Positions 10,091 to 17,878 of a DNA stretch of 37,935 nucleotides are shown here, piece by piece. The stretch is from assembly GCF_000970755.1 (NCBI RefSeq), contig NZ_KQ034006.1:1-37935 (forward strand), given 5' to 3'. The notes under the pieces are model-generated. The model ran no database searches. It saw only the letters and a program-made list of their open reading frames with translations, and was not told the DNA's origin. The number at the start of each line of letters is the position of its first letter. The first letter of the stretch is position 1. Both the position numbers and the translations under genes were made by a program. This stretch comes from Lactobacillus kimbladii. Its GTDB lineage: Bacteria; Bacillota; Bacilli; Lactobacillales; Lactobacillaceae.

Positions 10091-10512
10091 ATTATGCTTA
10101 AAACTGGTTATTTGCATGTAATGACTTTTTTGACCATGAATATCTTATCAATTTATGCTTGTTGTCTTTAATTAGTAATAGTATAAAATAATTATGTCCT
10201 TAAAGAGCGTAGGATTTAAAATAATAATAGATGAGTAGATATTTTAGATAAAGTCATTTTTGATACATTTACTCGTTTTCACGTTAGTTAAATTTAACCA
10301 ATATCAAGATAAAATATTACAAATATTTTGTGGTCTTAAACGAGAAAATTATAAATTATATAATAGAAAAACGGAATAGTACAGTTTTCATATCCAAAAA
10401 TTTTGTTATTTCCTAGTTTATAACAATAGACTCGTGAGTTTTATTAATCTTAGATAAATTTTGGCTTTATGAATTAATAGATTTGCCGTTTTTTAGATTG
10501 AGAGTTTGAATT
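10091..10512. other. AT-rich non-coding gap between rpsR and the GntR gene
   Basis: No convincing gene is seen on either strand. A possible promoter, TTGTCT (10162-10167), 16 bp, TAAAAT (10184-10189), points right, but it is more than 300 bases from the next start and may be chance in such AT-rich DNA. The RBS of the following gene is weak (TTGAGAG about 9 bases before ATG). Confidence 0.4.
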
Positions 10513-11229
10513 ATGATGGAAAATAAAGCAAGAACTAAGTACCAAAAGGTAATGCTAGATTTACGCGAAAAAATTCTTACGGGTACATATCCGATTGATA
10601 CAAAATTGCCAAGTGAAGAAGAATTAAAAAAAATTTATGGCGTAAGTCGAATTACTGTACGTGAAGCCGTTAATGGTTTGGTTTCAGATGGGATCGTAGA
10701 AAAGGTTCAAGGAAAAGGGAGCTTCGTTCGAGAATTACATCATGTTAAACGCTTATTAAAAAGCAATTCTATTGAAAGTTTCTCAAAAACTGCAATCAAA
10801 AATGGTTTTAAGCCAAAGATGGAAGTTTTAAAACTGGAAAAAATTAAAACTGATGCAGAATTAAGGAAATGCTTAAAATGTAGTAATGACTATGCAATTC
10901 ATTCTCTTAGAGTTTGTTATCTAGATAATGATCCAACGGTTATAGAAAGTAATTACTACCCACTTCCAAGATTTGAGGGATTAACAAATTATGATTTAAG
11001 TAATTCATTATATCAAATATTAAAAGAACATTATGGCATAGACAACCTGAAAGACTCGGAAAGTATTTTACGTGTTGTTCTAGCTGATAAAGAGCAAGCA
11101 AGATTATTGAACCGCTCTGTGGGATTTCCATTGTTTTATTTACGAAATCAAGTTTTTGACAACAATAAAAAGGTAATTCAATTTGGTACAGAGTTTATAG
11201 CAACAGATCGCTATGAATTCATGGTTTAA
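10513..11229 (+). CDS. GntR/HutC-family transcriptional regulator
   Basis: This DNA-binding repressor or activator has a sugar-phosphate-type effector domain. A winged-helix GntR domain spans about residues 5-75 (LPSEEELKKIYGVSRITVREA and the wing VQGKGSFV). A UTRA ligand domain spans about 95-232. The 238-residue length is typical of HutC-subfamily regulators. A second ATG lies one codon later. It is transcribed in the same direction as the deglycase-PTS operon 230 bases downstream and has its own terminator, so it is probably a separately expressed local regulator. The palindrome at 11425-11446 is the likely operator. By context it should sense a phosphorylated Amadori compound or its product; that is inference. 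Confidence 0.88.
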   Translation: MMENKARTKYQKVMLDLREKILTGTYPIDTKLPSEEELKKIYGVSRITVREAVNGLVSDGIVEKVQGKGSFVRELHHVKRLLKSNSIESFSKTAIKNGFKPKMEVLKLEKIKTDAELRKCLKCSNDYAIHSLRVCYLDNDPTVIESNYYPLPRFEGLTNYDLSNSLYQILKEHYGIDNLKDSESILRVVLADKEQARLLNRSVGFPLFYLRNQVFDNNKKVIQFGTEFIATDRYEFMV

Positions 11230-11293
11230 ATTAATTGAAGTATCAAAAATGATAAACTAATAGCGTTTTTGGGTTTTAGTATTTTTTAGGTAG

Positions 11294-11334
11294 AAAGCAG
11301 TATAGGTGCAAAAAAGCCTCTGTACTGCTTTTTT
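11294..11334 (+). terminator. Intrinsic terminator after the GntR gene
   Basis: Arms AAAGCAGTA and TACTGCTTT, with extra pairing of AGG with CCT inside, followed by a T-run. It isolates the regulator transcript from the operon downstream. Confidence 0.8.
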
Positions 11335-11380
11335 AATTTAATGATTAAACTGTAGATCTCAAAATAATGCCCAAAAGGCG

Positions 11381-11410
11381 TTGACAACTTCTTATGAAAG
11401 CGTGTACAAT
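11381..11410 (+). promoter_or_regulatory. Predicted promoter of the deglycase-PTS operon
   Basis: A perfect -35 TTGACA (11381-11386), an 18-bp spacer and TACAAT (11405-11410). It is followed by an operator-like palindrome and an AUG-proximal GGAGG. This is one of the clearest promoters in the window. Confidence 0.75.
11395..11408. promoter_or_regulatory. cre-like site (CcpA) overlapping the promoter
   Basis: TGAAAGCGTGTACA matches the consensus TGNAANCGNTNNCA at all but one fixed position (G for T at position 10). It covers the end of the spacer and most of the -10, a position suited to carbon catabolite repression. Confidence 0.6.
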
Positions 11411-11424
11411 TTAATTGTAAAATA

Positions 11425-11446
11425 TATAACGACATATGATGTTATA
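11425..11446. promoter_or_regulatory. 22-bp palindromic operator candidate for the GntR regulator
   Basis: Half-sites TATAAC and GTTATA flank a central CATATG, each separated by two bases (GA, AT). 18 of 22 positions are symmetric. It begins 14 bases after the -10, about at or just past the transcription start, and ends before the RBS, an ideal repression position. The neighbouring GntR/HutC gene is the natural candidate to bind it. Confidence 0.6.
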
Positions 11447-11460
11447 AATATGGAGGAAAA

Positions 11461-12429
11461 ATGGACAATAAAACAATTGTAAAAAATGTTGTAAAACACA
11501 ATGATGGCAAAATAAGTAATATTTATTTCACTGCTTGTGGTGGTTCTTTGGTAGATATGTATCCAGCATATTATTTCTTAAAATCTGAAGCAGAAAATCT
11601 ATCAACTGGGTGGTACACAGCAAATGAATTTGTACATGTTACTCCTAAAAAGATAGGAGCACAATCCATTGTTTTTGTTTGCTCACATAGTGGCAATACT
11701 CCTGAATCTGTGAAAGCAGCTAAAGTAGCCCAAGAAAAAGGCGCTATTACTATTGGATTAACATTTAACCCAAAGGCTGATCTATTAAAATACTCAGATG
11801 AAAAAATAATTTACGAATGGGGCAATGAAAATGAAGTTGTCAAAAACCCCATGGCAATAGTACTTGATATTACTTCTCAAATTTTGGGCCAATTGGAGGG
11901 GTACGACAAGTTGGCTGAGTTTGCGGATGGCTTTAACAAGATCGATACAATTGTTACTAATGCCTTAGCTCAGGTGCAGGATCGTACCAAGAGATTCGCT
12001 GATAAGTATCAACATGAACCAATGTTTTATATTCTGGGCAGTGGTGCTTCTTTTGGTCATACATATGGCTTTGCTATTTGCAGTTTAATGGAAATGCAGT
12101 GGCTTGATGCAGCTCCTATTCATTCCGGTGAATACTTCCATGGTCCTTTTGAAGTGACCGATAAAGATAAACCATACATTGTAATGGAAAGTATTGGCAG
12201 AACGCGACCATTGGATGAAAGAGCGATCAAGTTCTTAAAGAAGTATGCTGAGAAAATAGAAATAGTTGATGCTAAGGAATTAGGATTAGACTTAATTGAT
12301 AGTAATGTTGCCGAATACTTTAACCCAATTTTATTTTACTCAGTATTATGTGAATATCGCGCAAAACTTGCAGATGTACGTAATCACTCTTTAGAAGTAA
12401 GAAGATATATGGGAAAAGTTGAATATTAA
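11461..12429 (+). CDS. SIS-domain sugar-phosphate deglycase, FrlB/GfrF-like
   Basis: This protein resembles fructoselysine-6-phosphate or glucoselysine-6-phosphate deglycases, which split phosphorylated Amadori products into hexose 6-phosphate and lysine. It has two SIS domains. The first holds YFTACGGSLVD near 20-30 and CSHSGNTPES near 74-83. The second holds FYILGSGASFG near 191-201 and SGEYFHGPFEV near 221-231. The C-terminal ending RRYMGKVEY is close to the RRYYGGLVEY ending I recall for E. coli FrlB. The 322 residues are a little short for the family. GGAGG lies 4 bases before the ATG. No fructosamine kinase is present, which fits because the downstream PTS would phosphorylate during uptake, as in the Salmonella gfr and Enterococcus glucoselysine systems. 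The exact substrate is not shown by sequence. Confidence 0.78.
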   Translation: MDNKTIVKNVVKHNDGKISNIYFTACGGSLVDMYPAYYFLKSEAENLSTGWYTANEFVHVTPKKIGAQSIVFVCSHSGNTPESVKAAKVAQEKGAITIGLTFNPKADLLKYSDEKIIYEWGNENEVVKNPMAIVLDITSQILGQLEGYDKLAEFADGFNKIDTIVTNALAQVQDRTKRFADKYQHEPMFYILGSGASFGHTYGFAICSLMEMQWLDAAPIHSGEYFHGPFEVTDKDKPYIVMESIGRTRPLDERAIKFLKKYAEKIEIVDAKELGLDLIDSNVAEYFNPILFYSVLCEYRAKLADVRNHSLEVRRYMGKVEY

Positions 12430-12580
12430 AATAAAACAGAAACGATCGCTTTAAAACTAATATTAATTAACTGCTTAATGATGGGTCAAAATAGTGATAC
12501 TTTTTCCAAATTAATTCAAAAATCAGCTTAGCGACCGCTATATATGAAAGTTACTAGTAAGAAAGGAGTAATTGAAAATT

Positions 12581-13066
12581 ATGATAAAACTTTTTCGAGT
12601 AGATCACCGACTGCTTCATGGTCAGGTAGCAGTCTCATGGTATGGGGCAGTAGGTGCTGACTGTATCCTGATTGCTAATGATGATGTACCAAAAGACCCT
12701 ATCAGAAAAGCATCAATTAAAATGGCAAAGCCTTCTGGAAGTAAGTTGGTGATGCAAAGTATTGACCGCAGCATTGAATCTTTGAATAGCGGAATAACAG
12801 ATAAGTACCATTTGATGATTATAGTTGAAAGCATTAATGATGCATACAGAATTATAAGCAAAATGAATAATAAACCAAAGGTTCTTAATTTGGGCGGTAC
12901 TAAGGAAACAAGCGAAACTAGAATTCTAGCACCTTCTGTTAATACAAACTCAAAGGATGAAAAGCAGCTAAAAGAAATAATTGAACAAGGCGTTAAAGTT
13001 GAAGTGCAGCAAGTCTCAACATCGTCGATAAAAGTAGTTAAAGAAACTGATCTTTCTGCAGAATAG
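12581..13066 (+). CDS. Mannose-family PTS EIIB component
   Basis: This cytoplasmic phosphocarrier passes phosphate from EIIA to the incoming sugar. The N-terminal motif FRVDHRLLHGQV contains the phosphorylated histidine, His13. It has 161 residues, as expected for a stand-alone EIIB of the mannose/fructose/sorbose family. I chose ATG at 12581 (MIKLFRVDHRL); the in-frame TTG at 12572 lies too close to the AAAGGAG (12562-12568), although the spacing of 12 to the ATG is long. It begins the B-C-D-A PTS set after a 150-base gap from the deglycase, so an internal promoter is possible but none is clear. Confidence 0.93.
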   Translation: MIKLFRVDHRLLHGQVAVSWYGAVGADCILIANDDVPKDPIRKASIKMAKPSGSKLVMQSIDRSIESLNSGITDKYHLMIIVESINDAYRIISKMNNKPKVLNLGGTKETSETRILAPSVNTNSKDEKQLKEIIEQGVKVEVQQVSTSSIKVVKETDLSAE

Positions 13067-13076
13067 AGGATAAAAA

Positions 13077-13865
13077 ATGCTTGTAAAAACATTATTAATT
13101 GGCTTAGTGGCTTTAGTTGGGTATAGTGAATACTTTTTAACCGGAGCATCAATGATTTTTAGACCAATTGCTTTGGCACCACTAGTCGGCATTGTTTTAG
13201 GCAATATACCTGAAGCAATTAAAGTTGGAGCAGCGATGGAATTAGCATACATTGGAGTTGTTGAAGTTGGAATCTCTACTCCTCAAGATATGGTATCTGC
13301 ATCAGTTTTAGGAACTACTTTTGCATTATCAACTGGAAAAGGGATTTCCGCAGCTTTAACGTTTGGACTGCCTTTGTCTATGCTGGTTCTGATTGTTCAG
13401 AACGTTATGTATATTTTTGTAGCACCGTTATATGTTAACAAAATGGATGAATATGCCAAAAAAGCTGAAGACCGCAAATTAAGTTTAATGGCTTTTTGGG
13501 GTGGTACTGCTGTTAATTTCTTACCATCAGTATTGTTCATCATGCTAGCCTATTACTTCGGAACAGGCTTTTCTAAGCAAATAATAAGCGTCATTCCTCA
13601 ATTTGTTCAAGATGGACTAGTTGTTGCCAGTGGCTTGTTACCTGCCTTTGGTTTTGCCTTGTTAATCCAGCAGATGTTGCGCAAGGACATCGTTCCATAC
13701 ATGATTCTCGGTTTTGCTTTGACTGCCTACTTGAAAATTCCAATTATCGGAATAGCAATCTTTGGCCTGGTTATTGTAATGATTTTGTACTATAACGAGA
13801 AAAAATTAAAACAACAAATGGATTTGATTGGAAAAGGAGCTACAGACGATGATGAAAGTTTCTAA
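13077..13865 (+). CDS. Mannose-family PTS EIIC membrane component
   Basis: This integral membrane subunit forms the sugar translocation path together with EIID. The 262 residues hold about seven hydrophobic segments, with the family stretches RPIALAPLVGIVLGN near 27-41 and AMELAYIGVVEVG near 51-63. The RBS AGAGGA lies 7 bases before the ATG, 10 bases after EIIB. The end overlaps the start of EIID by 17 bases, indicating translational coupling and a fixed subunit ratio. The set belongs to one transporter with EIIB, EIID and EIIA. Confidence 0.93.
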   Translation: MLVKTLLIGLVALVGYSEYFLTGASMIFRPIALAPLVGIVLGNIPEAIKVGAAMELAYIGVVEVGISTPQDMVSASVLGTTFALSTGKGISAALTFGLPLSMLVLIVQNVMYIFVAPLYVNKMDEYAKKAEDRKLSLMAFWGGTAVNFLPSVLFIMLAYYFGTGFSKQIISVIPQFVQDGLVVASGLLPAFGFALLIQQMLRKDIVPYMILGFALTAYLKIPIIGIAIFGLVIVMILYYNEKKLKQQMDLIGKGATDDDESF

Positions 13866-14670
13866 TAATGAGATGCGCAAGGCTCTCTGGTCAACGTTTT
13901 GGCGATCATTTGCAGCTAATGCTCCTTGGGAATTGACACGCCAAGAAGCTACTGGATATGCTTTTAGTATGGTTCCATCACTGCGGGTAATTTATAAAGA
14001 CGATAAAAATGGTAAAGCACAAGCTCTACAAAGGCATATGCAATTTTTTAACATAACTAATGTGTTGCTACCCTTAGTTCTTGGAACGTCCATTGCTATG
14101 GAGGAAGAAAATAAAGCCAATCCTGACTTTGATCCGGCTATTATTAACAACGTCAAAGTAAGTCTTATGGGACCTTTGTCTGCAATTGGAGACTCAATGT
14201 TTTTGACAACCTGGAGAGTCATTTGTATGGGTATTTCTCTAGCCCTTTGTCAAGCCGGTAATATTTTAGGTCCGATTCTATTTATGGCTTCCTACAATGT
14301 TGTGACAATCGCTGTAAGATGGTTTGGCCTAAAAATTGGGTATGAGCAAGGTACCAAATTTATTCAAAGAGTGAGTGATTCTAACATAATTCAAAGTATT
14401 TCCAATAAAGCATCAATTTTGGGAATGATGGTCGTAGGTGCCATGATTCCAAGTTATGTGGTTGTTAATTCTCCGATTAAAATCGGCACTGGTAAATCGG
14501 CAGTTTCTTTAGTTAGTACCTTAAATCAAATCGTGCCTTCAATGTTGCCTTTAGCAGCTACCCTGATTGTTTTATGGATGATTAGAAAGAAATGGAAAGT
14601 TTCCTGGATTCTGGTTACTGTTGTTGCTTTCAGTATCATTGGTACATGGTTGCATATTTTATCAGCATAA
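13849..14670 (+). CDS. Mannose-family PTS EIID membrane component
   Basis: EIID is the second membrane subunit found only in mannose-family PTS. It has the signature EIID regions FWRSFAANAPWELTRQEATG near 15-34 and MGPLSAIGDSMF near 108-119, and a hydrophobic C-terminus with three or four membrane segments. The start is ATG at 13849 (or 13852), 8 to 11 bases after AAAAGGAG and inside the end of EIIC; the frame is open further upstream to 13828, but no RBS fits there. 273 residues. Confidence 0.93.
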   Translation: MMKVSNNEMRKALWSTFWRSFAANAPWELTRQEATGYAFSMVPSLRVIYKDDKNGKAQALQRHMQFFNITNVLLPLVLGTSIAMEEENKANPDFDPAIINNVKVSLMGPLSAIGDSMFLTTWRVICMGISLALCQAGNILGPILFMASYNVVTIAVRWFGLKIGYEQGTKFIQRVSDSNIIQSISNKASILGMMVVGAMIPSYVVVNSPIKIGTGKSAVSLVSTLNQIVPSMLPLAATLIVLWMIRKKWKVSWILVTVVAFSIIGTWLHILSA

Positions 14671-14688
14671 TTGAAATTGGAGGCTAAT

Positions 14689-15090
14689 GTGACTGATTTG
14701 GTTTTACTTAGTCATGGTAATTTTTGTAAAGGTATTAAAGAAGGTGCCGAGATGATTCTTGGCCCTCAAAAAAATATTCATACAATTGATCTAAAAGAAG
14801 GCGAGAGTCCGGAACATTTTCAAACGCGCTTTTTAAATTTGACAGGTAGTTTAGAAAAATTTGTTGTGTTTACTGATATTCTTGGTGGTACCCCATATAA
14901 TGTGGCTTATAAGTCATTGCTTTCTTCAGAAAACAAATTTGAGCTTTACACCGGAATGAATCTTCCGATGATTATTAGTTATGTTAATGCACAACTTGTT
15001 TCAAGTAGCCCTAACCTAATTGGCGATGCTAAAAATGGGATCAAATTTATTGCAGCAAAATATGAAGACTCACCGGATGACGAATTTTAG
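14689..15090 (+). CDS. Mannose-family PTS EIIA component
   Basis: EIIA accepts phosphate from HPr on His9 (VLLSHGNFCKG) and hands it to EIIB. Conserved FTDILGGTPYNVA (about 63-75) and TGMNLPM (about 89-95) confirm the family. The start is GTG at 14689, 5 bases after a perfect GGAGG, giving 133 residues; a frame-consistent TTG at 14671 lies before the RBS and is rejected. It is the last gene of the first PTS operon and is followed by a terminator. EIIA and EIIB are separate proteins, as in LevD/LevE, rather than fused as in ManL. Confidence 0.92.
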   Translation: MTDLVLLSHGNFCKGIKEGAEMILGPQKNIHTIDLKEGESPEHFQTRFLNLTGSLEKFVVFTDILGGTPYNVAYKSLLSSENKFELYTGMNLPMIISYVNAQLVSSSPNLIGDAKNGIKFIAAKYEDSPDDEF

Positions 15091-15172
15091 TATCATAGTC
15101 AAATAAAGAAAAAATTAAAAATATAGCTTTGGACTATTTATTCAGGGTTATATGATAATTTTTCATTGCAAG

Positions 15173-15207
15173 CAGATAGCAGTATGATAATACAACTATC
15201 TGTTTTT
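15173..15207 (+). terminator. Intrinsic terminator after the first PTS operon
   Basis: CAGATAG (15173-15179) pairs with CTATCTG (15196-15202), followed by TTTTT. It closes the deglycase-PTS transcript before gdpP. Confidence 0.8.
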
Positions 15208-15351
15208 CTTTTTCACTTAGATTGATTGCTATAAGAAGTTGCTGACACAGCCTTTTTGCGTATTGAAGTATAAGTTGCCTAGTTTCTTATCAAGAGAATA
15301 CAAGGTATAATAATAATGATGTATTATACATTATTTTAGGAAGGACCTTAC

Positions 15352-17373
15352 ATGAAAGATTTTTTACGTAAGCTTGAATTTCCTGCTTTTATTAAAGATT
15401 CCAGGCTCACGGCCTCAGTCATTATTATTTTAGCGTTATCGCTTTTGGGTAGTATTGTGGCAATGATCATGAACCCATTATTTGGCTTGGCCATGGTTTT
15501 GATCTTTATTTTGACTGTAGCATGCGTTGTTTACGGTGCATATATCTTGGCTGGCAATGCGAATAATTTTGCTGTTAGTTTGTCTTACCGGATTAAGCGC
15601 AGCGAGCAAGAGGCAATGATTAAAATGCCACTCGGCATTTTACTTTATGATAAGGATCGGCAAATTCAGTGGGCTAATCCTTACCTGCAGCTTTATTTAA
15701 AAAATGAAGATTTGATTGGACATACAATTGCTTCTGTTGATCCTGAACTAGATAAATTGATTGATGAATCATTGAAGGCTAAAACAGCTGAGAATCATGT
15801 AGTAAATTGGGATGGTCATCAATTTGAGATGGTTATTCAGGACAATCTCGGTGTTGTTTATTTACTTGATATTACGCGTTATGCCAAAATCGAAGAAAGA
15901 TACAATAATGAATTATTGGCCATTGGCCAGATTTTTATCGATAACTACGATGAATTAAGCGAAACAATGCATGATCAGGAGCTAACGACTACTAGCGCAT
16001 ATGTTCAGAATACTTTGAGTGATTATGCTAAAAATTTTAATGCCTATCTCAAGCGCATTGATGAAGATCACTTTTTGTTGTTACTGCACATGCAAGATTT
16101 GGCTAAAATGGAAAAAGATAAGTTTTCTGTTTTGGATAAAATGCGTTTGGAAACCAGTCGTAATAATACGCCTCTAACTTTGTCAATTGGTATTGCTTTT
16201 GGCAGCAGCTTGATTACCGAGTTAGCTGATCAAGCGCAGTCAAACCTTGACCTTGCGCTTGGCAGGGGCGGCGATCAAGTTGTTCTCAGTCAGCCAGGCA
16301 AGGCTGCTCGTTTCTTTGGTGGTAAATCGAATCCGATGGAGAAAAGAACCAGAGTTAGAGCCAGAATGGTTTCACAGGCGATTAGTGAGCTGTTCAAAGA
16401 GGCAGACCGCGTTTTTGTAGTTGGCCATGCCAGCCCTGACATGGACTCAATCGGCAGTGGCATTGGCGTTGTTAAAATCGCTCGTCTGCACCATGTGAAG
16501 GCAAATTTTGTCTTGGATGTTAATAAAACTAATTATGATGTCAGTCGTTTAGTTGCTAAAATGGCAAAGGTAAAGGGAGATAATGATATTTTTATTGCTC
16601 CTGGGGATGCCTTGGAAGCAGTGACTGACAAGTCTATGTTGGTCATGGTTGATCACTCGAAATACTCTATTACTTATGCGAAAGAGTTATATGATCGGTT
16701 AAGAGATAGAATTATTGTCATTGATCATCACCGTCGTGGTGAAGAATTCCCTGAGAATCCAATGCTGACGTATGTTGAACCTTATGCCTCATCGGCCTGT
16801 GAACTGGTGACTGAGATGGTGGAATATCAGCAACCAAGTTCCGGCAAGCGCGTGTTAACTGACCTTGATGCTACGGCAATGCTGGCAGGAATTACGGTTG
16901 ATTCCAAAGAATTCTCTTTGCGTACTGGTACTCGGACGTTTGATGCTGCCAGTTACTTGCGGTCGATCGGTGCAAGTACAATGGGAGTCAGCGAACTGCT
17001 GAAAGAAGATATAGATAGTTTTCTGCAGCGTACCCGTTTGGTCAGCAGCTTAAAAATGATCAAGCCCAAAATGGCTGTTTTATGCGGGCCAGATGACAAG
17101 GAAATTGATCCTATTATCACGGCTCAAGCAGCAGATACGGCTCTTGATTTAGAAAATGTCGAAGCCAGCTTTGCAATTACCCGGCGGAATAAGGATACAA
17201 TTGGTATATCTGCTCGTTCAATGGGTGATATTAATGTCCAGGTAATTATGGAGAAACTTGGTGGCGGTGGTCATTTGTCTAATGCAGCTACCCAAATTAA
17301 AGGGATATCTATTAAAGAGGCACTTGCCAAATTGATGGATGCGGTGGATACTTATGAACAAGAAAATGAATAA
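15352..17373 (+). CDS. gdpP: Cyclic-di-AMP phosphodiesterase GdpP (DHH family)
   Basis: GdpP is a membrane-bound enzyme that hydrolyses cyclic di-AMP and so tunes osmolyte and potassium homeostasis and cell-wall stress resistance. Two N-terminal membrane helices (about 20-40 and 44-66) precede a PAS-like domain (about 85-175) and a degenerate GGDEF domain (about 180-320). The DHH catalytic domain carries GHASPDMDSIG near 359-369, MVDHS near 430 and VIDHHRRGEE near 457-466. The DHHA1 region carries GGGGHLSNAATQI near 639-651. 673 residues is normal. The RBS AGGAAGGA is 9 bases upstream. rplI follows after 12 bases and dnaB after that, the conserved cluster order. Confidence 0.96.
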   Translation: MKDFLRKLEFPAFIKDSRLTASVIIILALSLLGSIVAMIMNPLFGLAMVLIFILTVACVVYGAYILAGNANNFAVSLSYRIKRSEQEAMIKMPLGILLYDKDRQIQWANPYLQLYLKNEDLIGHTIASVDPELDKLIDESLKAKTAENHVVNWDGHQFEMVIQDNLGVVYLLDITRYAKIEERYNNELLAIGQIFIDNYDELSETMHDQELTTTSAYVQNTLSDYAKNFNAYLKRIDEDHFLLLLHMQDLAKMEKDKFSVLDKMRLETSRNNTPLTLSIGIAFGSSLITELADQAQSNLDLALGRGGDQVVLSQPGKAARFFGGKSNPMEKRTRVRARMVSQAISELFKEADRVFVVGHASPDMDSIGSGIGVVKIARLHHVKANFVLDVNKTNYDVSRLVAKMAKVKGDNDIFIAPGDALEAVTDKSMLVMVDHSKYSITYAKELYDRLRDRIIVIDHHRRGEEFPENPMLTYVEPYASSACELVTEMVEYQQPSSGKRVLTDLDATAMLAGITVDSKEFSLRTGTRTFDAASYLRSIGASTMGVSELLKEDIDSFLQRTRLVSSLKMIKPKMAVLCGPDDKEIDPIITAQAADTALDLENVEASFAITRRNKDTIGISARSMGDINVQVIMEKLGGGGHLSNAATQIKGISIKEALAKLMDAVDTYEQENE

Positions 17374-17385
17374 AAGGAGAGCACA

Positions 17386-17841
17386 ATGAAAGTTATTTTT
17401 ACTAAAGATGTTAATGGCCGAGGCAAACGCGGTGAAGTTAAAAATGTTCCTGATGGTTATGCCCAAAACTTTTTATTTAAGAGGGGCTTAGCCAAAGCTG
17501 CTACTAAAGCAAATATGCATACTTTGGAAAGAGTCGCTGCTAACGAAAAGGCAACTTATGAAGCTGAAAAAGCTGAGGCTGAAAAAATCAAGGCTGAACT
17601 AGATAAAGATGAAACAGTAGTTAACTTTAAATCTAAAGCCGGTTCAGACTCTAGGCTATTCGGCTCGATTTCTAGTAAAAAAATTGTCGAAGGTTTAGAA
17701 AAGCAATTTGGTATTAAGATTGATAAACGCAAATTAAACCTGCCTGAACCAATTAAATCGTTGGGCTACACCAATGTACCGGTTAAGTTGTTTAAGGGCG
17801 TAGAAGGCAAAATTCGCGTTCATGTTACCGAACAGGATTAG
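17386..17841 (+). CDS. rplI: 50S ribosomal protein L9
   Basis: L9 is an elongated protein at the base of the L1 stalk of the large subunit. The N-terminal domain has the signature [20 protein letters not shown] and [14 protein letters not shown] long basic and acidic connecting helix follows, then the C-terminal rRNA-binding domain with [15 protein letters not shown]. 151 residues, normal length. The RBS AAAGGAGAG lies 5 bases before the ATG. It is co-transcribed with gdpP and probably dnaB. Confidence 0.98.
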   Translation: MKVIFTKDVNGRGKRGEVKNVPDGYAQNFLFKRGLAKAATKANMHTLERVAANEKATYEAEKAEAEKIKAELDKDETVVNFKSKAGSDSRLFGSISSKKIVEGLEKQFGIKIDKRKLNLPEPIKSLGYTNVPVKLFKGVEGKIRVHVTEQD

Positions 17842-17878
17842 CCTTTAGTTGAATTCTGAAAAAAAGTGGGCGTAATTA

